64,000 nucleotides of DNA, from contig NZ_RFFK01000002.1 of the NCBI RefSeq assembly GCF_003696305.1, positions 372,001 through 436,000 on the forward strand, given 5' to 3'. A program made the position numbers and the translations under genes. The notes below the pieces were generated by a model that made no database searches, was not told where the DNA came from, and saw only the letters and a program-made list of their open reading frames with translations. The stretch is from Pseudomonas sp. AOB-7. GTDB lineage: Bacteria > Pseudomonadota > Gammaproteobacteria > Pseudomonadales > Pseudomonadaceae. Shown here piece after piece: positions 41,784 to 50,380 of the stretch. How positions within the stretch are numbered: position 1 is the first letter of the stretch; every line of letters begins with the position of its first letter.

Positions 41784-44700
41784 TCACGGCGCCTTCATCT
41801 CGAGCCAGTCTTCCAGGCGCACCGGCTTGTGCACGGCGAAGCCCTGCACGTAATCCACGCCCATTTCCAACAGGCGTGCGCGAATGGTGGGGGTTTCGAC
41901 ATACTCGGCGATGGTCTGACGCCCCAGGGCATGAGCGATTTCGTTGATCGAGCGAACCATGGCCAAGTCGCTGGGCGAGCGCTCGATCTCCTTGACGAAG
42001 CTGCCGTCGATCTTTACGTAGTCCACCGGCAGGCGCTTGAGGTACTCGTAGGAGGAGAAACCAACGCCGAAATCGTCGATGGAGAAGCTGCAACCTGCGC
42101 TCTGCAAATGGCGCACCAGATCGGCGGTCTTGGCCAGATTGGCCACCGCCGTGGTCTCCGTTAACTCGAAACAGATGCGCCGCGGATCCACTGCATAGCG
42201 TTCGAACAGGCTCTCGATGAACCCCAGCAGCTTGTCGTCGCTCAGACTGCTGCCGGACAGGTTGATGGACATGCCGCTGCAGCGCTCCCACAACTGCGGA
42301 TGACGTTCCAGTTCGCTGAAGATGCGCCGCAGCACCCAGCGATCCACCTTGCTCATGCGGTGGTAGCGTTCGGCGGCGGCGATGAAATCTTGCAGCAGCA
42401 ATTCGTTCTGCATCACCAACAGCAACTCGAAATGCGGTAACTCGTTGGCGTCTTCGGCGGTCGGTGCGATCTGCTGGACGCGCAGCGCCAGCTCCTCGCG
42501 CTCGACTATGTCGTCGACCCGCGCGGCAATGGCCTGCAGCCCGGTGCGCACCTCGTCGTCAGCCACGCTGAAGCGGTGCACGCGATTGCGTCCGGCCTCC
42601 TTGGCGCTGTTGCAGGCGGTCTGCAGGTCGCAGAACAGGTTGGCCACATCATGGCGCTCGGCTGCCTCGACCACGCCGATGCTGAGGGTGATACCGTGAC
42701 GGTGATCGGCCCAGACGAATCCGCTGCTCTCCGCCTCCAAGCGAACCTGTTCGGCCAGCGCCATGGCCTCGGCCTCGCCGCAATCGGGCAGCACCGCGGC
42801 GAAATCCACCCCACCGATACGCGCCACGCAACTGGCAGCGGCGAGCCGATGGCGCAGCTGACCGGCCACCTGGCGCAGGCAGGCATCGCCGGCCACCGGC
42901 CCGGCGAGGTTGTTGAGCAGGCTGAACTGGTCGATATGCACCATGATGAAGGAAGGCCGCGCCCCTTCGGCCAGACTCTGCGCCACCAGGCCCTCGAAAA
43001 TCCTTCGGTTGTACAATCCGGTCAGCTCGTCGTGGCTGCGAGCATGGGCCACCTCCCGATACAGCCGCCCGACCATGTCCTGCATGCTCTGCTGGACCAG
43101 GCTCTGCGGTTCGCTGGCAACGTCGCCGATCAGTAGCGAACCCTCGGCCAGCCGGCCCGCCAGTTCGGCGGCGTGAAAACTGCCGATCTCGCGCCCCTGG
43201 GCATTGGCCAGCACATAGTGATCCAGGTCACGGTTGTCCCAAACCAGTTGCAGCGGCTGGCCGTCGCGGTCGTGCAACCAGTCGCCCTCCTGCAAGGCTT
43301 CGAGCCGCTCGTACCATCGCTGCAGCGCCTCGGGAATCGGCGGCGGCGGCAACGGCAGCGGCGGCGTTGCGACGAAGTGCACCGGCTCCTCGCCGAGCAA
43401 TTCGGCGCGCAAGCGCGCGAGCACCGCTCCCTGCTGGTAGAAGCCGGGACTGAACTCCTCCATGCGCCGGCGCAGTATCTGTAGCTGATGGTCCACGTCA
43501 TAGACCCGCGCCACCTGGTCACCGTGGCTGCCGCTCTGCCCCTGCAGCTGCAACTGCCTGCAAAGCATGCTGGTCAGCGACAGGTCCAGCCGCCAGTGGT
43601 AGTTGTCCCTACCCAGGCGGATCAGGCCGTGGACCAGCAACTCGCGCCAGCCAACCGCGAGCCAGTCGAGAAAGGACTGCGCCACCCGCTCACCGTTCAT
43701 CCGTGCCAACGCGGCAGCCACCTCGCGCTGGGCCAGCTCCAGGGTGTCGCGCCCCTTGTGCAGCTGTTTGAGTCGCTCGACGTTTTGCCGACAGGCGCGC
43801 TGCTGCAGTTTGAGCAGCTCGTCCAGTTCACTATCGCAGGCGGCGAAGGCGTCGTTGTCGCCCTGGTAGTCGTTGAGGATGCGGTCGATCAGCTCCTGCA
43901 GGCGCTGTTCCAGTGCCTTGTTCGGCAGCTCGCTGTTATGGGCCAGGTGCAGCAGGCGATCCAGGGTCGCGCGTACCGGATGGGCGCTGTCGGAGATGGC
44001 TGCCGGCTCCCTGAGGGTGGCCTGCAACACCGGCAGCAGCAACTGCTCCACCGCAGGCCGGATGGTCGGAACCAGCTGTTCGCCCTGGACTATGTACTGA
44101 AACAGTTCGCTGACCAGATGGGTGTCTTCGCGCTGTCGCGCACTCAAGTGGCAAGTCTGCTGTTCGAACTGCTCGAGCAGGACCTGGGCACTCCAGCCAC
44201 CGGGCGGCGCCTCGAGCCGACGCAGGTAGCCCAGCACTTCCTCGGGCACCAGTGAACTGCCCTGTTCCCGGGCCTGGGGCTCGCCCGGCGACTCCGGCGC
44301 GCACTGGCGCAGTTGGCCTATGGCCTGATAGGTTGCGCTATCCGAGGGGGCGGGTGCCGGCCCCTGGCGCCCACGCACCAGCACCTCGGGCTCCGGCAGA
44401 GGCTCGACCTGATGGCTCTGGAAGGCGTCAAGCAAGGCCTGCAGATAGGGTTTGAGCAGCACGGGCAGGACTCGCCCGGCCTCGCCGAGATACAGCGCCC
44501 GTACTGCCGCCGGCTGATGACGCAACTGCAGGTTGGTCTGCAACTCGCGCAGCAGAAATTCGAAGGCCAGCGGATGATCGGCATCGGCCACGTGGTGGCC
44601 GAGCAGGCGGTTGTAGCAACCGCAGGCGCGCCACTCCAGCGCACCCAGGGTGTCGCGTAGTACCCGCACCAAACGCCGGGCCAGGAGCATGTCCTCGACC

Positions 44701-45005
44701 TCGGCATCGTCGACCAGACGCCATTCACCACGATCGTCGAACACCGCCGGTTGAGCGCCGGCCATCCGCTGGATGCCTTGACCGATGGTCTGGCAGGTGG
44801 AACGCAGCACGCGCTCGCCCTGGCCGTGGCAGAAGCGCAGGAATTCGTCGCAGGCCTGCGCCTCGCGATTGGAGAAGGCGCGCATACGCTGCTCGATCAG
44901 GGCATGCTCCAGGCCCTTGAGCAATTCACGCAGGATAACCGGCAAACGGCCCCGCACCTGGGCGATAAGTGCATCGCGAAGTGGTACGGGTAGCAAACTG
45001 GACAT
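41784..45005 (-). CDS. DUF1631 protein with degenerate GGDEF and intact EAL domain
   Basis: A 1073-residue cytosolic protein. Residues 1 to about 640 match DUF1631 (helical, many Gln/Leu/Arg); a GGDEF domain follows (about 655-805, starting DELTGLYNRRIFEG), then an EAL domain (about 815-1073). The GGDEF active-site loop reads GGVDF (731-735), so cyclase activity is doubtful. The EAL part keeps INLSG, the metal pair D977/D978 in IDDFGVGFSSYEYL, KIDGSFV and AEYVET, with ELL in place of EAL, so it can be an active c-di-GMP phosphodiesterase. The start MSSLLPVPLRD has an AGGAG site; the frame is open 48 codons further up. Confidence 0.87.
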   Translation of the reverse strand: MSSLLPVPLRDALIAQVRGRLPVILRELLKGLEHALIEQRMRAFSNREAQACDEFLRFCHGQGERVLRSTCQTIGQGIQRMAGAQPAVFDDRGEWRLVDDAEVEDMLLARRLVRVLRDTLGALEWRACGCYNRLLGHHVADADHPLAFEFLLRELQTNLQLRHQPAAVRALYLGEAGRVLPVLLKPYLQALLDAFQSHQVEPLPEPEVLVRGRQGPAPAPSDSATYQAIGQLRQCAPESPGEPQAREQGSSLVPEEVLGYLRRLEAPPGGWSAQVLLEQFEQQTCHLSARQREDTHLVSELFQYIVQGEQLVPTIRPAVEQLLLPVLQATLREPAAISDSAHPVRATLDRLLHLAHNSELPNKALEQRLQELIDRILNDYQGDNDAFAACDSELDELLKLQQRACRQNVERLKQLHKGRDTLELAQREVAAALARMNGERVAQSFLDWLAVGWRELLVHGLIRLGRDNYHWRLDLSLTSMLCRQLQLQGQSGSHGDQVARVYDVDHQLQILRRRMEEFSPGFYQQGAVLARLRAELLGEEPVHFVATPPLPLPPPPIPEALQRWYERLEALQEGDWLHDRDGQPLQLVWDNRDLDHYVLANAQGREIGSFHAAELAGRLAEGSLLIGDVASEPQSLVQQSMQDMVGRLYREVAHARSHDELTGLYNRRIFEGLVAQSLAEGARPSFIMVHIDQFSLLNNLAGPVAGDACLRQVAGQLRHRLAAASCVARIGGVDFAAVLPDCGEAEAMALAEQVRLEAESSGFVWADHRHGITLSIGVVEAAERHDVANLFCDLQTACNSAKEAGRNRVHRFSVADDEVRTGLQAIAARVDDIVEREELALRVQQIAPTAEDANELPHFELLLVMQNELLLQDFIAAAERYHRMSKVDRWVLRRIFSELERHPQLWERCSGMSINLSGSSLSDDKLLGFIESLFERYAVDPRRICFELTETTAVANLAKTADLVRHLQSAGCSFSIDDFGVGFSSYEYLKRLPVDYVKIDGSFVKEIERSPSDLAMVRSINEIAHALGRQTIAEYVETPTIRARLLEMGVDYVQGFAVHKPVRLEDWLEMKAP

Positions 45006-45211
45006 CCGTGTTGCGCTCCTACCAAACAGCATTCTGGCATGACTATAGCCGGTCTTGCCGCCGCGAGAACTCCCGCCATCAGAATCATGCCACCAAATAG
45101 CCATCCTTATGCATAGGGTGCACGCCGCCGGCAATGAGCAGAAACGCACGTCCTGACCAGGACCTCGGTCTGCAGCTCGACTAGGCTAATTGATATAAGA
45201 GGGGATTGAAC

Positions 45212-45439
45212 ATGAACGAACCGGACAAACCACCGCCGCCACCGCCACTGACGTTCTGGGAAATGCTGCAGAGCGTGCTGGCCGCCGCCTTCGGGGTGCA
45301 GAGCGGGAAGAATCGCAGCCGCGACTTCAGCCGCGGTAAACCCAGCCACTTCATCCTCCTCGGGCTGCTGTTCACCGGGCTGTTCGTGCTGGTGCTGCTG
45401 GCCCTGGTGAAACTGGTGCTGCACCTGGCGGTCGGCTGA
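45212..45439 (+). CDS. DUF2970 small membrane protein
   Basis: A 75-residue protein with a proline run after the first residues, the DUF2970 core (FWEMLQSVLAAAFGVQSGKNRSRDF) and one C-terminal transmembrane helix. The first in-frame TTG lies 6 bp earlier, but the ATG at 45212 has a GAGGGG site at good distance. The family is of unknown function and widespread in beta- and gammaproteobacteria. Its stop codon directly touches the stop of the convergent binding-protein gene. Confidence 0.83.
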   Translation: MNEPDKPPPPPPLTFWEMLQSVLAAAFGVQSGKNRSRDFSRGKPSHFILLGLLFTGLFVLVLLALVKLVLHLAVG

Positions 45440-46504
45440 TCAGTGCAGCAGGCTGTCGATGGAGCAGGCGTAACGGCTCATCTGCGGCTGGTGAGTGGCA
45501 CTGAACTGGCGGAAGTCCAGGTCGAGGTCGCCCTGTTCGAGGCGCCGCATCAGGCGCCCGGCAGCTTCGTCATCGACCAGGCGCAGCAGGCTGGCCACCT
45601 GATCCTTGCCGCCGCGCGCGGCGAAATCCAGCCCCTTGGCGTGGTCGTGGAGCATCACCAGGGCACAGGCGCCGAGCAGGAAATGTCCGCTGGCCAACAC
45701 CTCGATGCGCCCGTCGACGCGCGCCTGCAGCACCCGCGCGGAATTGTTCAACGCCGCGTAGCGCAGCTGCCTCCCCTGCTCGGCGGCCGCCTGCATCACG
45801 CCGAAGGCCATCTCGTCGTTGGCCGACCACACCAGGCTCAGCTGCGGGTAGCGCGGCAACAGGGCCAGCGACTGCTCGTAGGCGCGCTGCTGGCGCCACT
45901 CGCCGTACAGCACCTGCTGCAGGCGGACATGCGGCGCCTCGGCCAGGGCTCGCTGCAGGCCGACGATGCGCAGGGTCGCCGAGGGCGTCTGCTTGATGCC
46001 GGTGAACGCCAGCATCTGCGCCGGCTCACCGCCGGCCAGGGCGATCAGCGCCCGCCCCATCAGATAACCGGCTTCCTCGTCGTTGGGCACCAGACTGCCC
46101 AGCCAGTGGCGATAGCGCTCGCGGCTGCCGCCGACCAGCGCCTGCTGCTCTGGCGTCAGGGTGCTGTGCAGGGCGAACAGACGCACCTGGGTGCCGTCGA
46201 ACAGGCGCAGGATCTCCGGGCCGGTGAACTGCTCGTTGACGAAGATCAGGTAGTCGGGCAACTCGCCCCGCTCTAGGACCTCATGAGCGTTGCGCAGAAT
46301 GCGTGCGGTATCGCGCTCGCCGTAGATCACCCGCAGGTCGATGCCCAGATCGCCAGCGGCGTCCTGCATATAGTGCGAATAATCGGCCCAGAACGGCTCG
46401 GCGGCATGGCCGGGGTTGAGAAACACCACGGAAAGCGGTCGCCCCTGCGCCTCGGCAACGCACCAGCCCAACATGGCCAACAGCCCCAGCACCCACCTGA
46501 TCAC
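45440..46504 (-). CDS. Orphan periplasmic sugar-type binding protein (type 1 PBP)
   Basis: A 354-residue exported protein: signal peptide about 1-20, then a two-lobe periplasmic-binding fold of the sugar-binding (RbsB/PBP1) type, with VVFLNPGHAAEPFWADY at the start of lobe one and SLVWSANDEMAFGVMQAA in lobe two. No ABC permease or ATPase genes are near, so it may feed a receptor or signalling protein instead of a transporter. It is separated from the DUF1631-GGDEF-EAL gene only by the convergent DUF2970 gene. The ligand is unknown. Confidence 0.82.
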   Translation of the reverse strand: MIRWVLGLLAMLGWCVAEAQGRPLSVVFLNPGHAAEPFWADYSHYMQDAAGDLGIDLRVIYGERDTARILRNAHEVLERGELPDYLIFVNEQFTGPEILRLFDGTQVRLFALHSTLTPEQQALVGGSRERYRHWLGSLVPNDEEAGYLMGRALIALAGGEPAQMLAFTGIKQTPSATLRIVGLQRALAEAPHVRLQQVLYGEWRQQRAYEQSLALLPRYPQLSLVWSANDEMAFGVMQAAAEQGRQLRYAALNNSARVLQARVDGRIEVLASGHFLLGACALVMLHDHAKGLDFAARGGKDQVASLLRLVDDEAAGRLMRRLEQGDLDLDFRQFSATHQPQMSRYACSIDSLLH

Positions 46505-46548
46505 GACGCCCCTCCCAATAACCGGGCGCAGTATAAGGGCATAAGCGC

Positions 46549-46579
46549 AAAAAGGCCGACCGCGGTGGCGGGTCGGCCT
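46549..46579 (-). terminator. Rho-independent terminator after 37-residue gene
   Basis: On the minus strand AGGCCGACC pairs with GGTCGGCCT (plus coordinates 46553-46561 and 46571-46579) and is followed by a T5 run (46549-46553). It ends the short minus-strand gene just upstream. Confidence 0.88.
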
Positions 46580-46596
46580 GTATGCCGGCGCGGGTG

Positions 46597-46710
46597 CTAC
46601 TGACCGCTGACCCAGAACACCGCCGTGGCCACGGCAATCAGGATCAGGCTGAAGATGGCCCAGGCGTCGACGCGGCTGTCGGTTTTTTCCATTTCGCTAT
46701 GGTCGTGCAT
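46597..46710 (-). CDS. 37-residue single-span membrane protein
   Basis: A short frame starting MHDHSEMEKTDSRVDAW, followed by one strongly hydrophobic helix (AIFSLILIAVATAVFWV) and ending SGQ. An excellent AAGGGGGAG ribosome site lies 3 bases before the ATG, and a rho-independent terminator follows 17 bp after the stop, so this has the marks of a real small gene. It is divergent from cysI. Its N-terminus is charged and probably cytoplasmic. No function is known to me. Confidence 0.75.
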   Translation of the reverse strand: MHDHSEMEKTDSRVDAWAIFSLILIAVATAVFWVSGQ

Positions 46711-46807
46711 GACTCCCCCTTGTTCTTGTGCTTATGGGTGACACGCCCTGCAGTTAAGACCAGCCCGAGCCAGGGCTCAAGCCCTCAGGTTATGTTCCGT
46801 CGCGCTC

Positions 46808-46835
46808 TTATTGCTCAAAGTTCTGTTTATATACT
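46808..46835 (+). promoter_or_regulatory. Candidate promoter of cysI
   Basis: TATACT at 46830-46835 is a good -10 box; TTATTG at 46808-46813 is a weak -35 with a 16-base spacer. A weak -35 suits an activator-dependent promoter such as one driven by CysB, and the A/T-rich flanks (46806-46860) stand out from the GC-rich surroundings. A 110-base leader precedes the ATG. Confidence 0.45.
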
Positions 46836-46945
46836 CAAACATCACTTTTACGCATAAAGCTGAGCTGGTATCGTGCCCCGGCTCCGTGGGGAGTGCGCGG
46901 CCGTGCGCGCTGATTGGCAGTAGTAGCCTGACAACAGGACCCTTC

Positions 46946-48604
46946 ATGTACGTATATGACCAGTACGATCAGAAGATCGTCGAGGATCGCGTCAAGCAGT
47001 TCCGCGATCAAACCCGCCGCTACCTCTCCGGAGAGCTGAGCGGCGAGGAATTCCGCCCGCTGCGCCTGCAGAACGGTCTGTATATCCAGCGTTTCGCGCC
47101 CATGCTGCGCATCGCCGTGCCCTACGGCCTGATGTCCTCGGCACAGGTGCGCATGATGGCCAAGATCGCTCGCGACTACGACAAGGGTTACGCGCACATC
47201 AGCACCCGGCAGAACGTGCAGTTCAACTGGCCGGACCTGGAAGACGTGCCGGAGATTCTCGCCGAGCTGGCAACCGTGCAGATGCACGCGATCCAGACCA
47301 GCGGCAACTGCATCCGCAACACCACCACCGATCAGTTCGCCGGCGTGGCCAAGGACGAGATCGTCGATCCGCGCCCCTGGTGCGAGATCATCCGCCAGTG
47401 GTCGACCTTCCACCCCGAGTTCAGCCACCTGCCGCGCAAGTTCAAGATCGCCGTCAACGGCGCCGTCAGCGACCGCGCCGCCATCGAGGTGCATGACATC
47501 GGCCTGGAAGCGGTGAAGAACGCAGCCGGCGAGCTGGGCTTCCGCGTTTCCGTCGGCGGCGGCCTGGGCCGTACCCCGATCGTCGGCAGCTTCATCAACG
47601 AATTCCTGCCCTGGCAGCACCTGATCAGCTATCTCGACGCCATCCTGCGCGTGTACAACCGCTACGGCCGTCGCGACAACAAGTACAAGGCGCGCATCAA
47701 GATCCTGGTCAAGGCGCTGACCCCCGAGGTATTCGCCGAGCGGGTGAACGCCGAATGGGCGCACCTCAAGGATGGCCCGAGCACCCTGACCGACGCCGAA
47801 GTGGCGCGCGTTGCCGGCCACTTCGTCGACCCGGCCTATCAGGCCCTGAACGACGAAGACGCCCTGCTCGCCCAGCAGGACGCCGAGCACCCGGGCTTCG
47901 CCCGCTGGCGCCAGCGCAACACCTTCGCCCACAAGAAGCCCGGCTACGTCGCCGTGACCCTGTCGCTCAAGCCCACCGGCACCGCGCCGGGTGATGTCAC
48001 CGACAAGCAGCTCGATGCCATCGCCGACCTGGCCGATCGCTACGCCTTCGGTGAAGTGCGCAACAGCCACAACCAGAACATCATCCTCGCCGACGTCGAA
48101 CAGCGTCAGCTGCTGACCCTGTGGGGCGAGCTGCGCGAGCAAGGCTTCGCCACGCCGAACGTGGGCCTGCTGACCGACATCATCTGCTGCCCGGGTGGCG
48201 ATTTCTGCTCGCTGGCCAACGCCAAGTCGATCCCGGTGGCCGAAGCCATTCAGCGTCGTTTCGACGACCTGGACTACCTGTTCGACATCGGCGACATCGA
48301 CCTGAACATCTCCGGCTGCATGAATGCCTGCGGTCACCACCACGTCGGCCATATCGGCATCCTCGGCGTGGACAAGAAAGGCCAGGAGTTCTACCAGGTC
48401 TCGCTGGGTGGCAGCGCCGGTCGCGAAGCCAGCCTGGCGCAGATTCTCGGCCCGTCCTTCGCTCAGGACGACATGCCGGACGTGATCGACAAGATCATCA
48501 AGGTCTACGTCGAGCAACGCACCGAAGAAGAAAGCTTCCTCGATACCTACCGCCGCATCGGTATCGACCCGTTCAAGGAGCGCGTCTATGCAGCGAATCA
48601 TTAA
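46946..48604 (+). CDS. cysI: Assimilatory sulfite reductase hemoprotein CysI
   Basis: A 552-residue sulfite/nitrite reductase family enzyme that reduces sulfite to sulfide for cysteine synthesis. The siroheme-4Fe-4S ligands are C415, C421 (CCPGGDFC), C458 and C462 (SGCMNAC). Two ferrodoxin-like half-domains are visible, the first with YAHISTRQNVQFNW. The start MYVYDQYDQKIVEDR is standard for Pseudomonas; the frame is open 45 codons upstream without support. The DUF934 gene starts inside its last 17 bases. Confidence 0.95.
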   Translation: MYVYDQYDQKIVEDRVKQFRDQTRRYLSGELSGEEFRPLRLQNGLYIQRFAPMLRIAVPYGLMSSAQVRMMAKIARDYDKGYAHISTRQNVQFNWPDLEDVPEILAELATVQMHAIQTSGNCIRNTTTDQFAGVAKDEIVDPRPWCEIIRQWSTFHPEFSHLPRKFKIAVNGAVSDRAAIEVHDIGLEAVKNAAGELGFRVSVGGGLGRTPIVGSFINEFLPWQHLISYLDAILRVYNRYGRRDNKYKARIKILVKALTPEVFAERVNAEWAHLKDGPSTLTDAEVARVAGHFVDPAYQALNDEDALLAQQDAEHPGFARWRQRNTFAHKKPGYVAVTLSLKPTGTAPGDVTDKQLDAIADLADRYAFGEVRNSHNQNIILADVEQRQLLTLWGELREQGFATPNVGLLTDIICCPGGDFCSLANAKSIPVAEAIQRRFDDLDYLFDIGDIDLNISGCMNACGHHHVGHIGILGVDKKGQEFYQVSLGGSAGREASLAQILGPSFAQDDMPDVIDKIIKVYVEQRTEEESFLDTYRRIGIDPFKERVYAANH

Positions 48605-49085
48605 GAACGGCCAGGTGATCGACGAAACCTGGCACCTGCTGGCCAAGGACGTGACCCTCGACGCCATCCCCAACTGTGACGACATCATCGTTCCGCTGGC
48701 GCTGTGGCGCGAGCACGCCCATGCGCTGAAGGCCCGCGATGGCGGCCTGGGCGTGTGGCTGGAAGCCGGCGACGAAGTTGAGGAAATCGCCGACGATCTC
48801 GCGCATTTCCAGGTGATCGCCCTGGACTTCCCGGCCTTCACCGACGGTCGCCATTCCTCCAGCGCCTACCTGCTACGCACCCGCTACGGCTACACAGGCG
48901 AAGTGCGCGCGATCGGCGACGTGCTGCGCGACCAGCTGTTCGCCCTGCGCCGAGTCGGCTTCGATGCCTTCGCCCTGCGCGCGGACAAAGACCCGTACGA
49001 CGCGCTCAAGGCCTTCGAAGACTACAGCGAGGTCTACCAGGCCTCGGCCGACCAGCCACAACCGCTGTTCCGCCGCCGCGCCTGA
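48588..49085 (+). CDS. DUF934 protein, cysI partner
   Basis: A 165-residue protein of the DUF934 family, which is found almost always next to cysI in proteobacteria and is thought to serve sulfite reductase, possibly as electron-transfer or assembly partner; that role is not proven. The N-terminus MQRIIKNGQVIDETWHLL and the late segment LRRVGFDAFALRAD are typical. Its start overlaps the cysI end by 17 bp, with AAGGAG inside cysI. A strong terminator follows. Confidence 0.9.
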   Translation: MQRIIKNGQVIDETWHLLAKDVTLDAIPNCDDIIVPLALWREHAHALKARDGGLGVWLEAGDEVEEIADDLAHFQVIALDFPAFTDGRHSSSAYLLRTRYGYTGEVRAIGDVLRDQLFALRRVGFDAFALRADKDPYDALKAFEDYSEVYQASADQPQPLFRRRA

Positions 49086-49103
49086 TCGCCGCCGCTTGTA
49101 CGC

Positions 49104-49130
49104 AAAAGCCCCGCTATTGGCGGGGCTTTT
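49104..49130. terminator. Terminator of cysI-DUF934
   Basis: AAAAGCCCCGC (49104-49114) pairs perfectly with GCGGGGCTTTT (49120-49130); the T run ends the plus transcript, and the mirrored A run can serve the convergent TetR gene. Confidence 0.92.
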
Positions 49131-49220
49131 GCGTTGATGTGGCGCAGCTGCACTCGGCAATGCGCGACGGTGCACCCCGAATTACGGCCGGCCTACCAGC
49201 AAGATCCTGCTTCCCTACAC

Positions 49221-49805
49221 CTAGGAACTCGCCCGCACCGACTCCCAGGCGATCTGCGCCAGGAGTTCGCGACAGGCCCCCAGCTCGCTCTGGCTGCGGC
49301 CGGCCAACCAGTTGCGAGCCAGATCCTGGCTCGGGCCGATCACCACCGCGGCGAAGCAGTCGTCGGCCATGGCCCTGAACACCCCCTGCTGGCGGTACTC
49401 GGCCAGTGCCGCGAGAATCCGCGCGAAGTGCAGGCGATTGGCCTCGCGCAGCGCCTCGCCCATTTCCCCTGCCTCGACCCGACCGCGACTGTGCAGGATG
49501 AAGCGCGCCCAGTCCGGATTGGCCACCACCCAATCGATATAGCTGGTCACCAGCAGCTTGACGCAGGCCTCGGCACTGCCTGCCTTGGCGAAGCCGTGCT
49601 CGAGCCGTTCGGCGTACTGCGCGGTGCCGGCCAGGTACAAGGCACCGATGATGCGCTCCTTGTTGCCGAAGTGGTGATACAGGCTGCCGATGCTGGCGCC
49701 GGAACGGTCGCGGATCATCTCGATGGTGGTGGCATCGACGCCCTGCTCGGTGAAACAGGCCAGCGCGGCCTGGAGAATCTCGTCTTTACGCGATGGACGG
49801 GCCAT
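49221..49805 (-). CDS. TetR-family transcriptional repressor
   Basis: A 194-residue TetR protein with the N-terminal helix-turn-helix (residues about 5-50, TTIEMIRDRSGASIGSLYHHFGNKERI) and a helical ligand domain. It is divergent from the thioesterase-fold gene, and the 104-bp gap holds two overlapping TAGAA-N5-TTCTA dyads beginning 17 bp from its start codon, so it very likely represses itself and the thioesterase. Acyl-CoA or fatty-acid-type ligands are plausible from the neighbour, but unproven. Confidence 0.9.
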   Translation of the reverse strand: MARPSRKDEILQAALACFTEQGVDATTIEMIRDRSGASIGSLYHHFGNKERIIGALYLAGTAQYAERLEHGFAKAGSAEACVKLLVTSYIDWVVANPDWARFILHSRGRVEAGEMGEALREANRLHFARILAALAEYRQQGVFRAMADDCFAAVVIGPSQDLARNWLAGRSQSELGACRELLAQIAWESVRASS

Positions 49806-49821
49806 GCCACTCCCTGATGAC

Positions 49822-49849
49822 TAGAATATTCTTCTAGAATTATTTTCTA
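49822..49849. promoter_or_regulatory. Two overlapping TetR-type operators TAGAA-N5-TTCTA
   Basis: Dyad one covers 49822-49836 and dyad two 49835-49849; each is TAGAA-N5-TTCTA, and they share the two bases TA. Their centres are 13 bp apart. A perfect repeat of the same half-sites in the short divergent gap is strong evidence for a cooperative repressor site. Confidence 0.8.
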
Positions 49850-49909
49850 ACGCTCGTATACTGCCCCGGCGCGCGCTCATCTTCAATCGCAAACCCGCAG
49901 GAGACAGTC

Positions 49910-50347
49910 ATGAGTCAGATGTTGCAGATGTTCCAGCAAGCCGGCCCGGCGCAGTTCAGCGCACTGATCGGCCAGGTCGCCCCCTACTTCGCCAGCATCG
50001 CCCCGCAGATGGTCGAGCTGCGCCCCGGCTATGCCGAGCTGACCTTCCCCAAGCGTCGCGAGGTGCTCAACCATATCGGCACGGTGCACGCCATCGCCCT
50101 GTGCAACGCCGCCGAGCTGGCCGCCGGCAGCATGACCGACGCCTCGATCCCGGCCGGCTGTCGCTGGATTCCCAAGGGCATGACGGTGGAGTACCTGGCC
50201 AAGGCCGACGGCGATATCCGCGCCGTGGCCGACGGCAGCGCGCTGGACTGGAGCCAGCTCGGCGACATCAAGGTGCCGGTGCTGGCCTATGTCGGCGACA
50301 AGCCGGTGTTTCGCGCGGAAATCACCATGTACGTCAGCCGGGCGTGA
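49910..50347 (+). CDS. Hotdog-fold thioesterase-like protein (PaaI/DUF4442 type)
   Basis: A 145-residue hotdog-fold protein. The helix region after HIGTVHAIALCNAAELAAG is typical of the PaaI/DUF4442 group, which hydrolyse acyl-CoA or only bind it. The ATG follows a CAGGAGAC site. It is controlled by the divergent TetR gene through the operator pair in the gap and is followed by a hairpin terminator before the convergent acuI-like gene. Confidence 0.85.
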   Translation: MSQMLQMFQQAGPAQFSALIGQVAPYFASIAPQMVELRPGYAELTFPKRREVLNHIGTVHAIALCNAAELAAGSMTDASIPAGCRWIPKGMTVEYLAKADGDIRAVADGSALDWSQLGDIKVPVLAYVGDKPVFRAEITMYVSRA

Positions 50348-50352
50348 AACGC

Positions 50353-50377
50353 AGAGGCCCGTCGAAGGCGGGCCTCT
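50353..50377. terminator. Hairpin between convergent thioesterase and acuI-like genes
   Basis: AGAGGCCCG (50353-50361) pairs with CGGGCCTCT (50369-50377) across a 7-base loop. T tracts are short, so bidirectional termination is probable rather than certain. Confidence 0.6.
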
Positions 50378-50380
50378 CGC

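Noticed and set aside
46835..48841. 668-codon minus-strand frame opposite cysI
   Set aside because: Composition is shadow-like and no ribosome site or domain is visible; CysI ligands are intact on the plus strand.
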